This document shows positions 7,724 through 20,100 of a DNA stretch of 64,000 nucleotides, piece by piece. Position 1 is the first letter of the stretch. Every line of letters begins with the position of its first letter. Made by a program: the position numbers and the translations under genes. The stretch covers positions 1,054,001-1,118,000 of the forward strand of contig NZ_CP026952.1 of NCBI RefSeq assembly GCF_003065605.1, given 5' to 3'. Origin of the DNA: Aeromicrobium chenweiae (GTDB lineage: Bacteria; Actinomycetota; Actinomycetes; Propionibacteriales; Nocardioidaceae). The notes under the pieces are model-generated. The model saw only the letters and a program-made list of their open reading frames with translations, made no database searches and was not told the DNA's origin.

Positions 7724-8869
7724 ATGCAGCGGATGATCTTCGACGAGGACCACGAGGCGTTCCGCGACTCGTGCGCCGCGTTCCTGGCCAAGCACGTCGA
7801 GCCCCACCTCGAGACGTACCTCGAGAACAAGGCGCTCCCGCGCGACTTCTGGCTCGCCGCCGGGGCCGAGGGCTTCCTGGGTCTCGAGATCCCCGAGGAG
7901 CACGGCGGCGCCGAGGCCGGCGACTTCCGCTTCAACGCGGTCTGGGCCGAGGAGCTGAGCAAGCTGAACGCGGCGCTCGCGTCGTGCGTGGGCATCCACT
8001 CCGACATCGCGGTCCCGTACATCGTGGACCTGGGCACGCAGGAGCAGAAGGAGCGCTGGCTGCCGCGGTGCGCGACCGGTGAGATCGTCACCGCGATCGG
8101 CATGACCGAGCCGGGCGGCGGCTCCGACCTCGCCGCGCTGAAGACCACCGCGGTGCGGGACGGGGACTCCTGGGTCATCAACGGCTCCAAGACGTTCATC
8201 ACCAACGGCTTCTCCGCCGATCTCGTCATCACCGCGGTCCGCACGTCGCCCGAGAAGGGCGCCAAGGGCATCACGCTGTTCGGCATCGAGGCCACGGACC
8301 CCGGCTTCAGCCGCGGGCGCAAGCTCGACAAGGTCGGGCAGGGCGAGGCCGACACGTCCGAGCTGTTCTTCGAAGACGTCCGCCTCGGTGACGACCGGAT
8401 CATCGGGGAGGTGGACCGCGGGTTCATCTACATGATGGAGCGCCTGCCGCAGGAGCGGCTCACCTGCGCGGTGTCCAACGTCGCGCACGCCAAGCAGATC
8501 CTCGCCGAGACGATCCAGTACGCCCACGACCGCCACGCGTTCAAGCAGTCCATCGGCAGCCTGCAGCACAACAAGTTCCTCCTCGCCGAGCTGGTGACCA
8601 AGATCGAGGTCGCCGAGGCGTACGTCGACCAGGCCGTCCTGGCCCACACGAACGGCAAGGCCACTGCGATCGACGCGGCCAAGGCCAAGTGGTGGTCGTC
8701 GGAGATCCAGAACGACGTCCTCGACCACTGCGTCCAGCTGCACGGGGGGTACGGGTTCATGAACGAGTACCGCGTGGCCCGTGCCTGGCGCGACGCCCGC
8801 GTCACCAAGATCTGGGCCGGCTCCAACGAGATCATGAAGGAGCTCATCGGCCGCGACCTCGGCTTCTGA
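7724..8869 (+). CDS. Long-chain-type acyl-CoA dehydrogenase
   Basis: 381 residues, full length for the family. FAD/substrate motifs include GMTEPGGGSDLAAL and the C-terminal GGYGFMNEYRVARAWRDAR. The usual medium-chain catalytic Glu near the C-terminus is absent (WAGSNEI). A Glu in MMERLPQERL (about residue 244) matches the alternative catalytic position of LCAD and isovaleryl-CoA dehydrogenases. It oxidises an acyl-CoA at the alpha-beta bond with transfer to ETF. The ATG at 7724 follows GAGGAA. It is the first gene of an operon with thiolase and SDR, under the divergent TetR. Long or branched chain substrate is inferred. Confidence 0.88.
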   Translation: MQRMIFDEDHEAFRDSCAAFLAKHVEPHLETYLENKALPRDFWLAAGAEGFLGLEIPEEHGGAEAGDFRFNAVWAEELSKLNAALASCVGIHSDIAVPYIVDLGTQEQKERWLPRCATGEIVTAIGMTEPGGGSDLAALKTTAVRDGDSWVINGSKTFITNGFSADLVITAVRTSPEKGAKGITLFGIEATDPGFSRGRKLDKVGQGEADTSELFFEDVRLGDDRIIGEVDRGFIYMMERLPQERLTCAVSNVAHAKQILAETIQYAHDRHAFKQSIGSLQHNKFLLAELVTKIEVAEAYVDQAVLAHTNGKATAIDAAKAKWWSSEIQNDVLDHCVQLHGGYGFMNEYRVARAWRDARVTKIWAGSNEIMKELIGRDLGF

Positions 8870-8930
8870 GCACCCGACCACTGCACTCCACCACACACCA
8901 GCGCAGCACAACCGAAAGCCAGAGGACGAC

Positions 8931-10148
8931 ATGACTGAAGCAGTAATCGTTGCCACCGCGCGGTCGCCGATCGGCCGCGCCAACAAGGGCTCGCTCAAGG
9001 ACATGCGTCCCGACGACCTGACCGTCCAGATGGTCCAGGCGGCGCTGGCCAAGGTCCCGAACCTGGACCCGCGCGACATCACCGACCTCCACCTCGGCAA
9101 CGGCCAGCCCGCCGGCGAGGCCGGGCACAACCTCGCCCGCGCCGTCGCGGTGCTGTCCGGGCTGGACCACCTGCCGGGCGTCACGGTCAACCGCTACTGC
9201 TCCTCGTCGCTGCAGACGACCCGCATGGCGTTCCACGCGATCAAGGCCGGTGAGGGCGACGCGTTCATCTCGGCGGGTGTCGAGACGGTCAGCCGGTTCG
9301 CCAACGGCTACGCCGATCTCCCCGGCTCGGAGAACCCGCTGTTCGCCGACGCGATCGCCCGCACCGTGAAGCGCGCCGAGGGCGGCGCCGACACGTGGAC
9401 CGATCCCCGCGAGAGCGGCGAGCTGCCTGACCTCTACATCGCGATGGGCCAGACGGCCGAGAACGTCGCCCAGCACCTCGGCATGAGCCGCGAGGAGCAG
9501 GACGAGTTCGGCGTCCGCAGCCAGAACCTCGCCGAGAAGGCGATCGCCGACGGGTTCTGGGCCAAGGACATCACGCCCGTCACGCTGCCCGACGGCACCG
9601 TCGTCTCGACCGACGACGGACCGCGTGCGGGCGTGACGCTCGAGGCCGTCAGCAAGCTCAAGCCGGTGTTCCGTCCCGACGGCACCGTCACGGCGGGCAA
9701 CTGCTGCGCGCTGAACGACGGCGCCGCCGCGGTCGTGGTCATGAGCGACACCAAGGCCAAGGAGCTTGGCCTGACGCCGCTCGCGCGCATCGTCTCGACC
9801 GCCGTCACCGGCCTGTCGCCCGAGATCATGGGCCTCGGCCCGGTCGAGGCGATCCCGGCCGCGCTGCGCAACGCGGGCATGTCGATCGGCGACATCGACC
9901 TCTACGAGATCAACGAGGCGTTCGCGGTCCAGGCGTGGGGCTCGGCCAAGGAGCTCGGCATCCCGCTGGACAAGCTCAACGTGAACGGCGGCGCCATCGC
10001 GGTCGGTCACCCGTTCGGCATGACGGGCGCCCGGATCACCAGCACCCTGATCAACTCGCTGCAGCACCACGACAAGCAGTTCGGCGTCGAGTCGATGTGC
10101 GTGGGCGGCGGCATGGGCATGGCCATGGTCCTGGAACGACTGTCCTGA
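8931..10148 (+). CDS. Acetyl-CoA acetyltransferase (thiolase, FadA type)
   Basis: 405 residues. The nucleophilic cysteine is Cys90 in NRYCSSSLQTT, with NEAF, the catalytic His near 360 in GGAIAVGHPFGMTGAR and the second Cys near 390 in CVGGGMGMA. All thiolase catalytic elements are present. It would cleave 3-ketoacyl-CoA with CoA, or condense acetyl-CoA. It lies 61 bp after the dehydrogenase and overlaps the next SDR start by one base (TGATG), so the three are one transcription unit. Start ATG follows AGAGGA. Chain-length preference cannot be read from the sequence. Confidence 0.92.
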   Translation: MTEAVIVATARSPIGRANKGSLKDMRPDDLTVQMVQAALAKVPNLDPRDITDLHLGNGQPAGEAGHNLARAVAVLSGLDHLPGVTVNRYCSSSLQTTRMAFHAIKAGEGDAFISAGVETVSRFANGYADLPGSENPLFADAIARTVKRAEGGADTWTDPRESGELPDLYIAMGQTAENVAQHLGMSREEQDEFGVRSQNLAEKAIADGFWAKDITPVTLPDGTVVSTDDGPRAGVTLEAVSKLKPVFRPDGTVTAGNCCALNDGAAAVVVMSDTKAKELGLTPLARIVSTAVTGLSPEIMGLGPVEAIPAALRNAGMSIGDIDLYEINEAFAVQAWGSAKELGIPLDKLNVNGGAIAVGHPFGMTGARITSTLINSLQHHDKQFGVESMCVGGGMGMAMVLERLS

Positions 10149-10900
10149 TGGGCCGGTTCGACGGCAAGGTCGCGATCGTCACGGGCGCGAGCCGGGGCAT
10201 CGGGTACGCGATCGCCGAGCGCTTCGTCGCCGACGGTGGCCGGGTCTGCATCACGGCCCGCAAGCCCGACGCGCTGGCCGAGGCGGCCGAGCAGCTCGGC
10301 GGCCACGAGCGGGCCATCTTCGTGGCCGGGCCCGCGGACGACGCGGCGCACCAGGACGAGGTCGTCGCGACGACCACCGACGCGTTCGGCCCGGTCGACT
10401 TCCTGGTGAACAACACGGGCATCAACCCCGCGTACGGACGCATGATCGACATCGACCTGGACGCGGCCGCCAAGATCTTCCGGGTCAACGTGGTGGCCGC
10501 GATCGGGTGGGCGCAGAAGGTGTACCGGGCGTCGATGTCCGAGCGTGGCGGCGCGATCGTCAACATCGCCTCGGTCGCCGGACAGCGTCCCGCGCCCGGC
10601 ATCGGCACGTACGGTGCGTCCAAGGCCGCCCTGATCCACGTGACCGAGGAGCTCGCGGTCGAGCTCGGCCCGAACATCCGCGTCAACGCGGTGGCGCCGG
10701 CCGTCGTCAAGACTCGGTTCGCGGAGGCGCTGTACGAGGGACGCGAGGAGGAGGTCTCCGCGCCGTACCCGCTGAAGCGGCTCGGCGTCCCGGACGACAT
10801 CGGCTCGGTCGTGACGTTCCTGCTGTCCGAGGACTCGGCCTGGATGACCGGGCAGACCCTCACGATCGACGGTGGCGTCCTGCTGACCGGCGGCGTCTGA
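10148..10900 (+). CDS. SDR-family oxidoreductase (3-oxoacyl reductase / hydroxyacyl-CoA dehydrogenase-like)
   Basis: 250 residues, classical SDR. The cofactor motif TGASRGIG is at 12-19, the catalytic Ser lies in NIASVAG and the Tyr/Lys pair in TYGASKAAL near residues 154-158. The structural NNAG motif is changed to NNTG. Arg in TARKP after the second strand suggests NADP(H). Translationally coupled to the thiolase (TGATG), it would interconvert 3-hydroxy- and 3-ketoacyl-CoA for the same pathway. The start was chosen by coupling; a longer frame upstream lies inside the thiolase. A 61-bp palindromic repeat follows 10 bp after the stop. Confidence 0.88.
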   Translation: MGRFDGKVAIVTGASRGIGYAIAERFVADGGRVCITARKPDALAEAAEQLGGHERAIFVAGPADDAAHQDEVVATTTDAFGPVDFLVNNTGINPAYGRMIDIDLDAAAKIFRVNVVAAIGWAQKVYRASMSERGGAIVNIASVAGQRPAPGIGTYGASKAALIHVTEELAVELGPNIRVNAVAPAVVKTRFAEALYEGREEEVSAPYPLKRLGVPDDIGSVVTFLLSEDSAWMTGQTLTIDGGVLLTGGV

Positions 10901-10910
10901 CCCCCGCCCC

Positions 10911-10971
10911 GCTGGGCCTGACGTTTCGACCGACACGCCGACGGCGTGTCTGCAGAAACGTCAGGCCCAGC
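10911..10971. repeat. 61-bp nested palindromic repeat, copy 1 (terminator-like)
   Basis: Perfect 17-bp outer arms, GCTGGGCCTGACGTTTC and its complement, enclose a second perfect palindrome of 9-bp arms (GACACGCCG-A-CGGCGTGTC). It starts 10 bp after the SDR stop. A same-length copy with four substitutions is at 32441-32501. There is no T-run, so it could act as a transcript-end stabiliser or Rho-independent-like terminator. Confidence 0.85.
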
Positions 10972-11010
10972 GTCGTTGGGCGGGGGAGTGACCCAGGCCA
11001 CGAAAAAACC

Positions 11011-11047
11011 TGAGGAAACCCTCACATAAAAGTTGAGGTATCCCTCA
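11011..11047 (+). promoter_or_regulatory. Paired TGAGG-N4-CCTCA operator upstream of fas
   Basis: Two copies of one palindrome lie in the fas promoter region: TGAGGAAACCCTCA at 11011-11024 and TGAGGTATCCCTCA at 11034-11047, centres 23 bp apart. The same motif, also paired, precedes the carboxyltransferase gene at 27384-27425. CATAAA between the sites may be part of the promoter. In corynebacteria and mycobacteria fas is controlled by the TetR protein FasR; whether this motif is its site here is inference. Confidence 0.72.
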
Positions 11048-11110
11048 TGTTTTGCGAGGATGGGTGGACCGACCGTCGATCCAGCGACGGCAGGACCGAG
11101 GGATCCCTTT

Positions 11111-14100
11111 GTGACGACGTTCGACACCGCTCTTGCCACGACCCACACGACCGAGCGCCGCGGAGCGCTCGTCGACCGTCTCGTCGCCGGGACGCCGTAC
11201 GCGATCGGCTTCGGCGGCCAGGGATCACCGTGGCTCGAGCCGCTCGCCGGGCTGATCCGGGACTTCGCCCTCGAGGCGGAGCTGGAGTCGCTCGTCGCGC
11301 AGGCCGAGGAGCGCATCGCACCCGTCGCGACCGAGCTCGCGCGCGTCGGCGTGGCCTTCACCCCGCTGGCCTGGGCCGACGTGATCGCGGTGGGCGAGTC
11401 CGCCGAGGACGACGACGCACCCCAGCTGCCGACCTCCGAGGTGCTGGACACACCCGGCGCGTCGGTGCCCGGCATCCTGCTCGCCCAGCTCGCCGCCATC
11501 CGCGCCCTGCACCGTCAGGGCATCGATCCGCAGGTCGTCCCGCCCGCAGCGGTCATCGGCCACTCGCAGGGCCACCTCGCCACGCAGTCCTTCGCCGGGG
11601 TCCCGGACGTCGAGCTGCTCGCGGTCGCCCGACTGATGGGCGCCGCCGCGCAGCTCGTCGGACGCCGCCGCGGGCTCCTGGGGGAGACCATGCTCAGCGT
11701 CTCGGGCGCGTCGCCCGAGCGGATCGACGAGATCCTCGCGGCACTGCCGGCGTCGCTCCGCGTCGTGTCGCGCCTGCGCAACGGCCGCCGCAGCGTCGTG
11801 CTGTCCGGCCCCGCGGAGAGCCTGCAGGTCGTCCAGGCCCGCTTCGCCGACGTCGCCGCCGCCGAGAAGGCCGCCCGTGAGCGCAAGGCGACCGGCGGCA
11901 CGCCGTTCGCCCCCGTGGTCGAGCCGCTGCCGGCCCGGCTCGCGTTCCACCACCCCGACCTCGCCGAGGCGGCCGACCTGGTCGCCACCTGGGCCGCCGC
12001 CTGCGGCATGGACGCCGAGCAGGCCCGCACCCTGACCATGCGCTCGATCGTCGACCCGGTCGACTGGGTCGGCTCCCTCGAGGAGGCCATGGACGCCGGT
12101 GCGTCGTGGGTCCTCGACCTCGGCCCCGGCGACCTCGCCGCGCGCCTGTCGTCGCGCGAGCTGAGCATCCGCGGCGCGAGCGTCATCGCCACCACGACCC
12201 GTCGCGGGCACCGCGAGCTCACCGCCGCCGGCGCCACGCCCCGTCGGGCCACCCCGTGGTCCGCGTACGAGCCCACGGTCGTCACGCTGCCCGACGGCAG
12301 CCTGCACGCCGAGACCCGCTTCACCCGCCTGACCGGCAAGTCGCCGATCCTCCTGGCCGGCATGACCCCGACGACCGTCGACCCGCAGATCGTCGCCGCC
12401 GCGGCCAACGCCGGCTTCTGGGCCGAGCTGGCCGGAGGCGGGCAGGTCACCGAGGAGATCTTCGCCGAGCACGTCGCCCAGCTCGGCGAGCTGCTGACGC
12501 CCGGCAGCACGTACCAGTTCAACTCCCTCTTCCTCGACCCGTACCTGTGGAAGCTGCAGCTCGGCCAGAAGCGACTGGTCCAGCGCGCCCGCGCCGCCGG
12601 CTCGCCGATCGACGCCGTCATCGTGACCGCGGGCATCCCCGAGCTCGAGGACGCCGTCGCCCTGGTCGAGGAGCTCCGCGAGGCCGCGATCACGCACGTC
12701 GTGTTCAAGCCCGGCACGGTCAAGCAGATCCGTGAGGTCATCGCGATCGCGAAGGCCGTCGCACCGACACCCGTCCACATCCAGATCGAGGGCGGCAAGG
12801 CCGGCGGGCACCACTCGTGGGAGGAGCTGGACGACCTGCTCCTCGCGACGTACGGCGACCTGCGCGCGCTGGACAACGTCGTGGTCTGCGTCGGCGGAGG
12901 CATCGGCACGCCCGAGGTCGCCGCGGCGTACCTCACCGGTGAGTGGGCCCGCCGCCATGGTTACCCGCTCATGCCGCTCGACGGCATCCTCGTCGGCACC
13001 GCCGCGATGGCGACCCTCGAGGCGACGACGTCCCCGGCCGTCAAGCAGCTGCTCGTCGACACCCGCGGCACCGACACCTGGGTCGGCGCCGGCTCCGCGA
13101 AGGGCGGCATGGCCTCGGGCCGCAGCCAGCTCGGCGCGGACATCCACGAGATCGACAACACCGCCTCGCGCACCGGCCGCCTGCTCGACGAGGTCGCCGG
13201 CGACGCCGCGGCCGTCGCCGAGCGCCGCGACGAGATCATCGAGGCGCTCGACCGCACCGCGAAGCCGTACTTCGGCGACGTGGCCACCATGACGTACGCC
13301 CAGTGGCTCCAGCGCTACGTCGAGCTGTCCGGCACCCCGTCGTGGCTCGACGTGACGCTGCGCGACCGCTTCGTGGCGATGCTGCAGCGTGCCGAGGCGC
13401 GCCTGCACGAGGCCGACCGCGGCGAGATCCCGACGTTGTTCGGCGACGCGTCCGAGGTCGAGGACGGGGCGAGTGCCCTCACGGCATTGCTGGCTGCCTA
13501 TCCGCAGGCCGAGGCCGTCGTCATGCACCCGGCGGACGTGCTGTTCTTCGTCGACCAGTGCCGCACCCCGGGCAAGCCGGTCAACTTCGTCCCCGTGCTC
13601 GACCAGGACGTGCGCCGCTGGTGGCGCTCGGACTCGCTGTGGCAGGCCCACGACCCGCGATACGCCGCGGACGAGGTCTGCGTCATCCCCGGCACGGTCT
13701 CCGTCGCCGGCATCGACCGCGTCGACGAGCCGGTCGCCGATCTCCTGCGCCGCTTCGAGGACGCCACGATCGACGGCCTCCTGGCCGCCGGACGCTCCCC
13801 GCAGCGCGTCGCCGGCCGCCGACGCGTCGATGACGCCGGCGAGGTGCTCTCGCTCGTGCTCGCCGCGCCCGACCTGGTCTGGGCCGGACGCACGGTGCGC
13901 AACCCCGTGCACAAGCTCGGTGCCGACTGGGTCATCGTGGACCCGCAGCGCGCCGAGCACCCCGAGACCGGCGCGGCCCTCGTGCAGGTCGACGAGCACA
14001 CTGCCGAGCTGACCGTGCCGATGGCACGGCCCCTGACCCTGCGCATCACGGTCGACGACTCCGTGCTCGTGGGTGCAGCCCCCGTCGTCACCACGGACAG

Positions 14101-17100
14101 CGCGGTCGAGGCGATGAGCGCGCTCGTCGCCGGTGCCGCGGGCGGAGACGTCCCGGTCGTCAACGCCGGACGCGCCGACGTGACCGTCGCGTGGGACCCC
14201 GACCTGGTGGCCGACCACGCGGGCGTGACGGGCGCTGACGTGCCCGTGCACCCCGTCCCGGACGTCCTGGTCGGGCTCGCCTGGCCGTCGGTGTTCGCGG
14301 TGCTGGGCGACGCCTCCACCGCCGACGGGCTGCCCGTCATCGAGGGCATGCTCGACCTGGTCCACCTCGACCACGCGATCCGGCTCACGGGCGCTCTCCC
14401 GTCCGGCCCCTCGCGCCTGGTCGTCTCGTCGGTGCTCGAGTCGATCGAGGACACCGACTTCGGCCGCGTCGTCGCGGTCGACGTGACGATCTCGTCGCCG
14501 GCCGGTGACGTCGCCACGCTGCGCGAGCGGTTCGCGATCCGCGGTCGTACCGGTGCCGGACAGCTCGTCGACCCGCCGCGTGCGGGTGGCGCGCTGGGCG
14601 ACGGCGTCCAGGACACCCCCCGCAAGTCGCGCGGCACCGCCACGCTGGTGGCCCCCGCCGACCTGCGCGCCTTCGCCGCGGTGACCGGGGACCACAACCC
14701 GATCCACACGAGCGTCGCAGCGGCCCGGCTGGCCGGGCTCGGTGCCCCGATCGTCCACGGCATGTGGATCTCGGCCGCGGCCCAGCAGGTCGTGTCGGAC
14801 CGTCGCATCAGCGGCTGGACGACCCGCTTCCTGGCGCCGCTCGCGCCGGGCGCCACGGTGTCGATCTCGGCCGACCGGGTCGGCCTCGACGCCGGTGCCG
14901 AGGTCGTCGACGTCACGGTCCGCGCCGACGGAGACGTCGTGATGTCCGCGACCGCCCGCCTCGAGGCGCCGCGCACCGCGTACGCGTTCCCGGGCCAGGG
15001 CATCCAGCACCCCGGCATGGGCATGGCCGCGTACCAGCGGTCGAGGGCGGCCCGCGAGATCTGGGACCGCGCCGACGCGCACACCCGCGAGGCCCTCGGG
15101 TTCTCGATCCTCACGGTCGTGCGTGACAACCCCACGACCCTCGTGACGCGCGGTGTGACCCACCGCCACCCCGACGGCGTCCTGTTCCTGACGCAGTTCA
15201 CCCAGGTCGCGATGGCCGTCCTCGGTGCGGCGCAGATGGCCGAGCTCCGCGAGTCCGGCGCGTTCGTCGAGGGATCGATCCTGGCGGGCCACTCGGTCGG
15301 TGAGTACAACGCGCTCGCCGCGGTCTCCGGAGTGATCCCGCTCGAGGCCGTCGTCGAGGTCGTGTTCCAGCGCGGCTCGGTCATGCACGCGCTCGTCCCG
15401 CGGGACGCGGCCGGTCGCAGCGACTACCGCCTCGCCGCGATCCGGCCGTCGCAGATCGGCCTGAGCGACGCCGACGTCACGGCGTTCGTGGACGGCATCG
15501 CCGACCGCACGGGTGAGTTCCTGCAGATCGTCAACTACAACCTGAAGGACTCGCAGTACGCGATCGCGGGCACCGTCACGGGCCTGGAGGTCCTCGAGGC
15601 CGAGGTCACCCGTCGCCGCGCGGAGTTCGGCGGCAAGGCCGCGTTCATCCTCGTGCCCGGCATCGACGTGCCGTTCCACTCCACCGTGCTGCACAGCGGC
15701 GTGCCGGACTTCCGTGCGCGTCTGCAGGAGCTGCTGCCCGCCTCGATCGACCCGTCGATCCTCGCAGGCCGCTACGTGCCCAACCTGGTGCCGCGTCCGT
15801 TCTCCCTCGACCGGTCCTTCCTGCAGGAGATCGCCGACCTGGTGCCGTCCGCGCCGCTCGACGAGGTGCTCGCGGACTACGACACGTGGGCCGGACGTCC
15901 CGGTGAGCTGTGCCGCGTCGTGCTGATCGAGCTGCTCGCCTGGCAGTTCGCCAGCCCCGTGCGCTGGATCGAGACGCAGGACCTGTTCTTCACCCCCGTC
16001 GAGGACAGTGGGCTCGGTGTCGAGCGCTTCGTCGAGATCGGTGTCGGCCAGTCGCCGACCGTCGCCAACCTGGCGTCCTCGACGCTCAAGCTGCCCGGTC
16101 GCTTCGGCCCGGCCGTCGAGGTGCTCAACTTCGAGCGCGACAACGCCGCGGTGTTCGCCACCGACGAGGAGCAGGTCGTCCAGGACGAGCCGGAGGCCGC
16201 TCCCGAGCAGGCCTCGTCACAGGCTGCTGCTCCGGCCGCGGCCGCCCCGGCTGCGGCGGCCACGTCGAGCGGTCCGCGTCCCGCGGACCTGACGTTCGAC
16301 GCGGCCGACGCGACCACCGTGCTCGTCGCGTGGTGGACCAAGATGCGCCTGGACCAGATCGGCGCCGCCGACTCGATCGAGTCGCTGTGCGACGGAGCGT
16401 CCTCGCGCCGCAACCAGCTGCTGGTCGACCTCGGCGGTGAGCTCGGTCTCGGTGCCATCGACGGTGCCGCGGACGCCGACATCCCGACCCTGTCGGCCCA
16501 GGTCAAGGGCCTCGCCCGCGGCTACAAGCCGTTCGGGCCGGTCCTGTCCGAGGCACTGGGCGATCACCTCAAGAAGGTGCTCGGCCCCACCGGCAAGCGC
16601 CAGGCGGCCATCGCCGAGCGGGTCACCGACGTGTGGCAGCTCGGCCCGGGCTGGGCGAGCCACGTCCTGACCGAGCTCGCGATGTCCAGCCGTGAGGGCT
16701 CCAGCGTCCGTGGCGGCGAGTTCGGCTCGCTGACGCAGATCGCGTCCGGCGCGGACGTCGACGCGGCGGTGGACGCGAGCGTCCAGGCCGTCGCCGCACG
16801 CCACGGCGTCAGCGTCGACCTGCCGTCCAGCGGCGGGGGAGAGGCCACGATCGACGCGGCCGCCCTCGGCGAGTTCACCGCACAGATCACCGGTCCCGAT
16901 GGGGTCCTGGCGTCCTCCGCGCGGCTCGTGCTCGACCAGCTGGGCCTCACCGAGGCGCCGGTCACGGTCGAGCCCGACCAGGCCGACGCCGTCGTCCTGG
17001 CACGCGTGGAGGCCGAGCTGGGCAGCGACTGGGCCAAGCTCACCGCTCCCGCGTTCGACCCGCTGAAGGCCGTCCTGCTGGACGACCGGTGGGCCAGCGC

Positions 17101-20100
17101 CCGCGAGGACCTCGCGCGGCTCGCCGTCGGCGAGACCGTGGATGCGAGCTTCGTCGGTGCCGGCGCGGTCGTGGCGGCGCAGGCGACCTGGTGGTCGTCG
17201 CACGTCGACGACGCAGCGCTCGCGGATCGCTTCCGCCAGATCGCGACCGACGCGGGTGCGACGACGTCCGGCCGCTGGGCCGGCGACCTCGCCGTCGTGA
17301 CGGGCGCCAGCCGGGGCTCGATCGCTGCCGGCATCACCGGCCAGCTGCTCGCCGGCGGGGCGACGGTCGTCGTCACGACCTCGGGCATGGGGCCGGAGAA
17401 GCTCGCCTTCTTCAAGGACCTCTACCGCACGCACGCGGTGCACGGTGCGGCCCTGTGGGTCGTCCCGGCCAACATGGCCTCCTTCGCGGACGTCGACGCC
17501 CTCTCGGCGTGGATCAGCTCCGAGCAGACCCAGACCCGCGCCGGTGCGACGACGGTGCTGAAGCCCGCGATGACCCCGACCCTGCTGTTCCCGTTCGCCG
17601 CGGGACGGGTCGCCGGCGACCTCACGGACGCCGGCAGCCGCACCGAGGTCGACATGCGCATCCTGCTGTGGTCGGTCGAGCGCCTCATCGGCGCGCTGTC
17701 CGCCCACGGACAGGACCACGACATCGACGCCAAGCTGCACGTCGTCCTGCCGGGATCGCCCAACCGGGGCATGTTCGGCGGCGACGGCGGCTACGGCGAG
17801 GCGAAGTCGGCCCTCGACGCCCTCGTGAGCCGCTGGTCCGCGGAGCGCACGTGGGGCGAGCGCGTCACGCTGGCCCACGCGATCATCGGCTGGGTGCGCG
17901 GCACCGGGCTGATGGGCGCGAACGACCCGCTCGTCGACGCGGTCGAGGCCGCCGGCGTCCGCACCTGGACGCCGGACGACATGGCCTCCGCGCTGCTCGA
18001 CACCTGCGAGCCCGCGGCTCGCACGGCCGCGCTGACCGAGCCGATCACGGTCGACCTGACCGGTGGGCTCGGCGGCACGAAGATCGACATGCGCGCCCTC
18101 GCCGAGGGACTCGAGCGACCTGCGGCGCCCGTCGAGGACGACACGGCGACCATCACGGCGCTCGCCCCGTCCCCGGCGCAGCTGGACCGCGTCGAGCAGC
18201 TCGACTGGGCCGACGTCCAGGCCCGTCCCGAGGACCTCGTGGTCATCGTCGGTGCCGGTGAGCTCGGACCGTACGGCTCGGCGCGCACCCGCTTCGAGAT
18301 GGAGGTGTCCGACCGGCTGTCGGCCGCCGGCGTGCTCGAGCTGGCCTGGTCGACCGGGATGGTCAGCTGGGACGAGCAGGGTGGTGGCTGGTTCGACACC
18401 GCGACGCAGGAGAAGGTCGACGAGGCCGATCTCGTGGAGCGGTACGAGGACGCGGTCCGCGAGGCCGTCGGCATCCGTCGCTACGTCGACGAGGGCACGA
18501 TGGTCGACAACGCCGCCCCGCTGCTGACGTCGGTGTACCTCGACAAGGACCTGTCGTTCACGGTCGGCAACGAGTCCGAGGCGCGCGCCCTGCGCGACGC
18601 GGACCCCGAGCGCACCACGATCGCGGCCACCGCCGACGGCGACTGGACCGTGACCCGCAAGGCCGGTACCGAGATCCGGGTGCCGCGCCGCATGCAGCTG
18701 ACCCGCACGGTCGGCGGGCAGATCCCGACCGGGTTCGACCCGATGGTCTGGGGCGTCCCGGCCGAGATGGTCGAGTCGATCGACCGGGTCGCGCTGTGGA
18801 ACCTCATCTGCACGGTCGACGCCTTCTTGTCCAGCGGCTTCACGCCGTCGGAGCTCATGCGCTGGGTCCACCCCGCGCTCGTCGCCAACACGCAGGGCAC
18901 CGGCATGGGCGGCATGCAGTCGATGCAGTCGCTCTACCTGGACACCCTGCTCGGCGAGAGCAAGGCCAACGACATCCTGCAGGAGGCGCTGCCCAACGTC
19001 ATCGCGGCGCACGTCGTGCAGTCGTACGTCGGCTCGTACGGCGCGATGGTCCACCCGGTCGCCGCGTGCGCCACCACGGCCGTCTCGGTCGAGGAGGGCG
19101 TGGACAAGATCCGCCTCGGCAAGGCCGAGTTCGCGGTCTCGGGCGGCTTCGACGACCTGAGCGTCGAGGGCATCGTCGGCTTCGCGGACATGTCGGCCAC
19201 GGCCGACTCCGCCGCGATGCGGGCCAAGGGCATCGAGGACCGCTACTTCAGCCGCGGCAACGACCGTCGCTACGGCGGCTTCGTCGAGTCGCAGGGCGGC
19301 GGCACGATCCTGCTGGCGCGCGGCGACGTCGCCGCCCGCATGGGCCTGCCGGTGCTGGGCGTCGTGGCGTACGCCGGATCGTTCGCGGACGGCGTGCACA
19401 CCTCGATCCCGGCTCCGGGCATCGGTGCCCTGGCAGCCGGCCTGGGCGGGCGCGAGTCGGCGCTGGCGCGCGGGCTGGCGACCGTCGGCCTCACCGCCGA
19501 CGACGTCGCGGTGCTGTCCAAGCACGACACGTCGACCGGCGTCAACGAGCGCAACGAGTCCGAGCTGCACGAGCGGCTCGCCGCGGCGATCGGTCGCAGC
19601 GACGGCAACCCGCTGTTCGTGATCTCGCAGAAGAGCCTCACCGGCCACTCCAAGGGTGGTGCGGCCGCGTTCCAGATCATCGGGCTCTGCCAGGTGCTCA
19701 CCGGCGGTGTCGTGCCGCCGAACCGCAGCCTGGACTGCGTCATGGACGAGCTGGCGGAGCACGAGCACCTCGTGTGGCTCCGCGAGCCGCTCGCGACCGG
19801 CCAGCTCAAGGCCGGGCTCGTCACGAGCCTCGGCTTCGGTCACGTCGCCGGCCTGCTGGCGATCGTGCACCCACAAGCATTCCTCGCGACCTTGCCGGTC
19901 GCGGACCGTGATGCGTACGCCCAGCGTGCGCAGGCTCGGGCCATCGAGGGCCGGATGCGGATCGTCCGGGCGATGTACGGGGGCCCCTCCCTGTACGAGC
20001 GCCCGGCGGACCGGCGTCTTGGCAGCGAGGGAGTGCGGGCACGGGAGGCTGGAATGCTCCTGGATCCGCAGGCACGACTCGGGGAGGACGGCGCCTACGA

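Noticed and set aside
11033-11110. Extended N-terminus of fas (26 codons from TTG 11033)
   Set aside because: It would start inside the operator and lacks a ribosome site; the GTG at 11111 has GAGGGA at good spacing.
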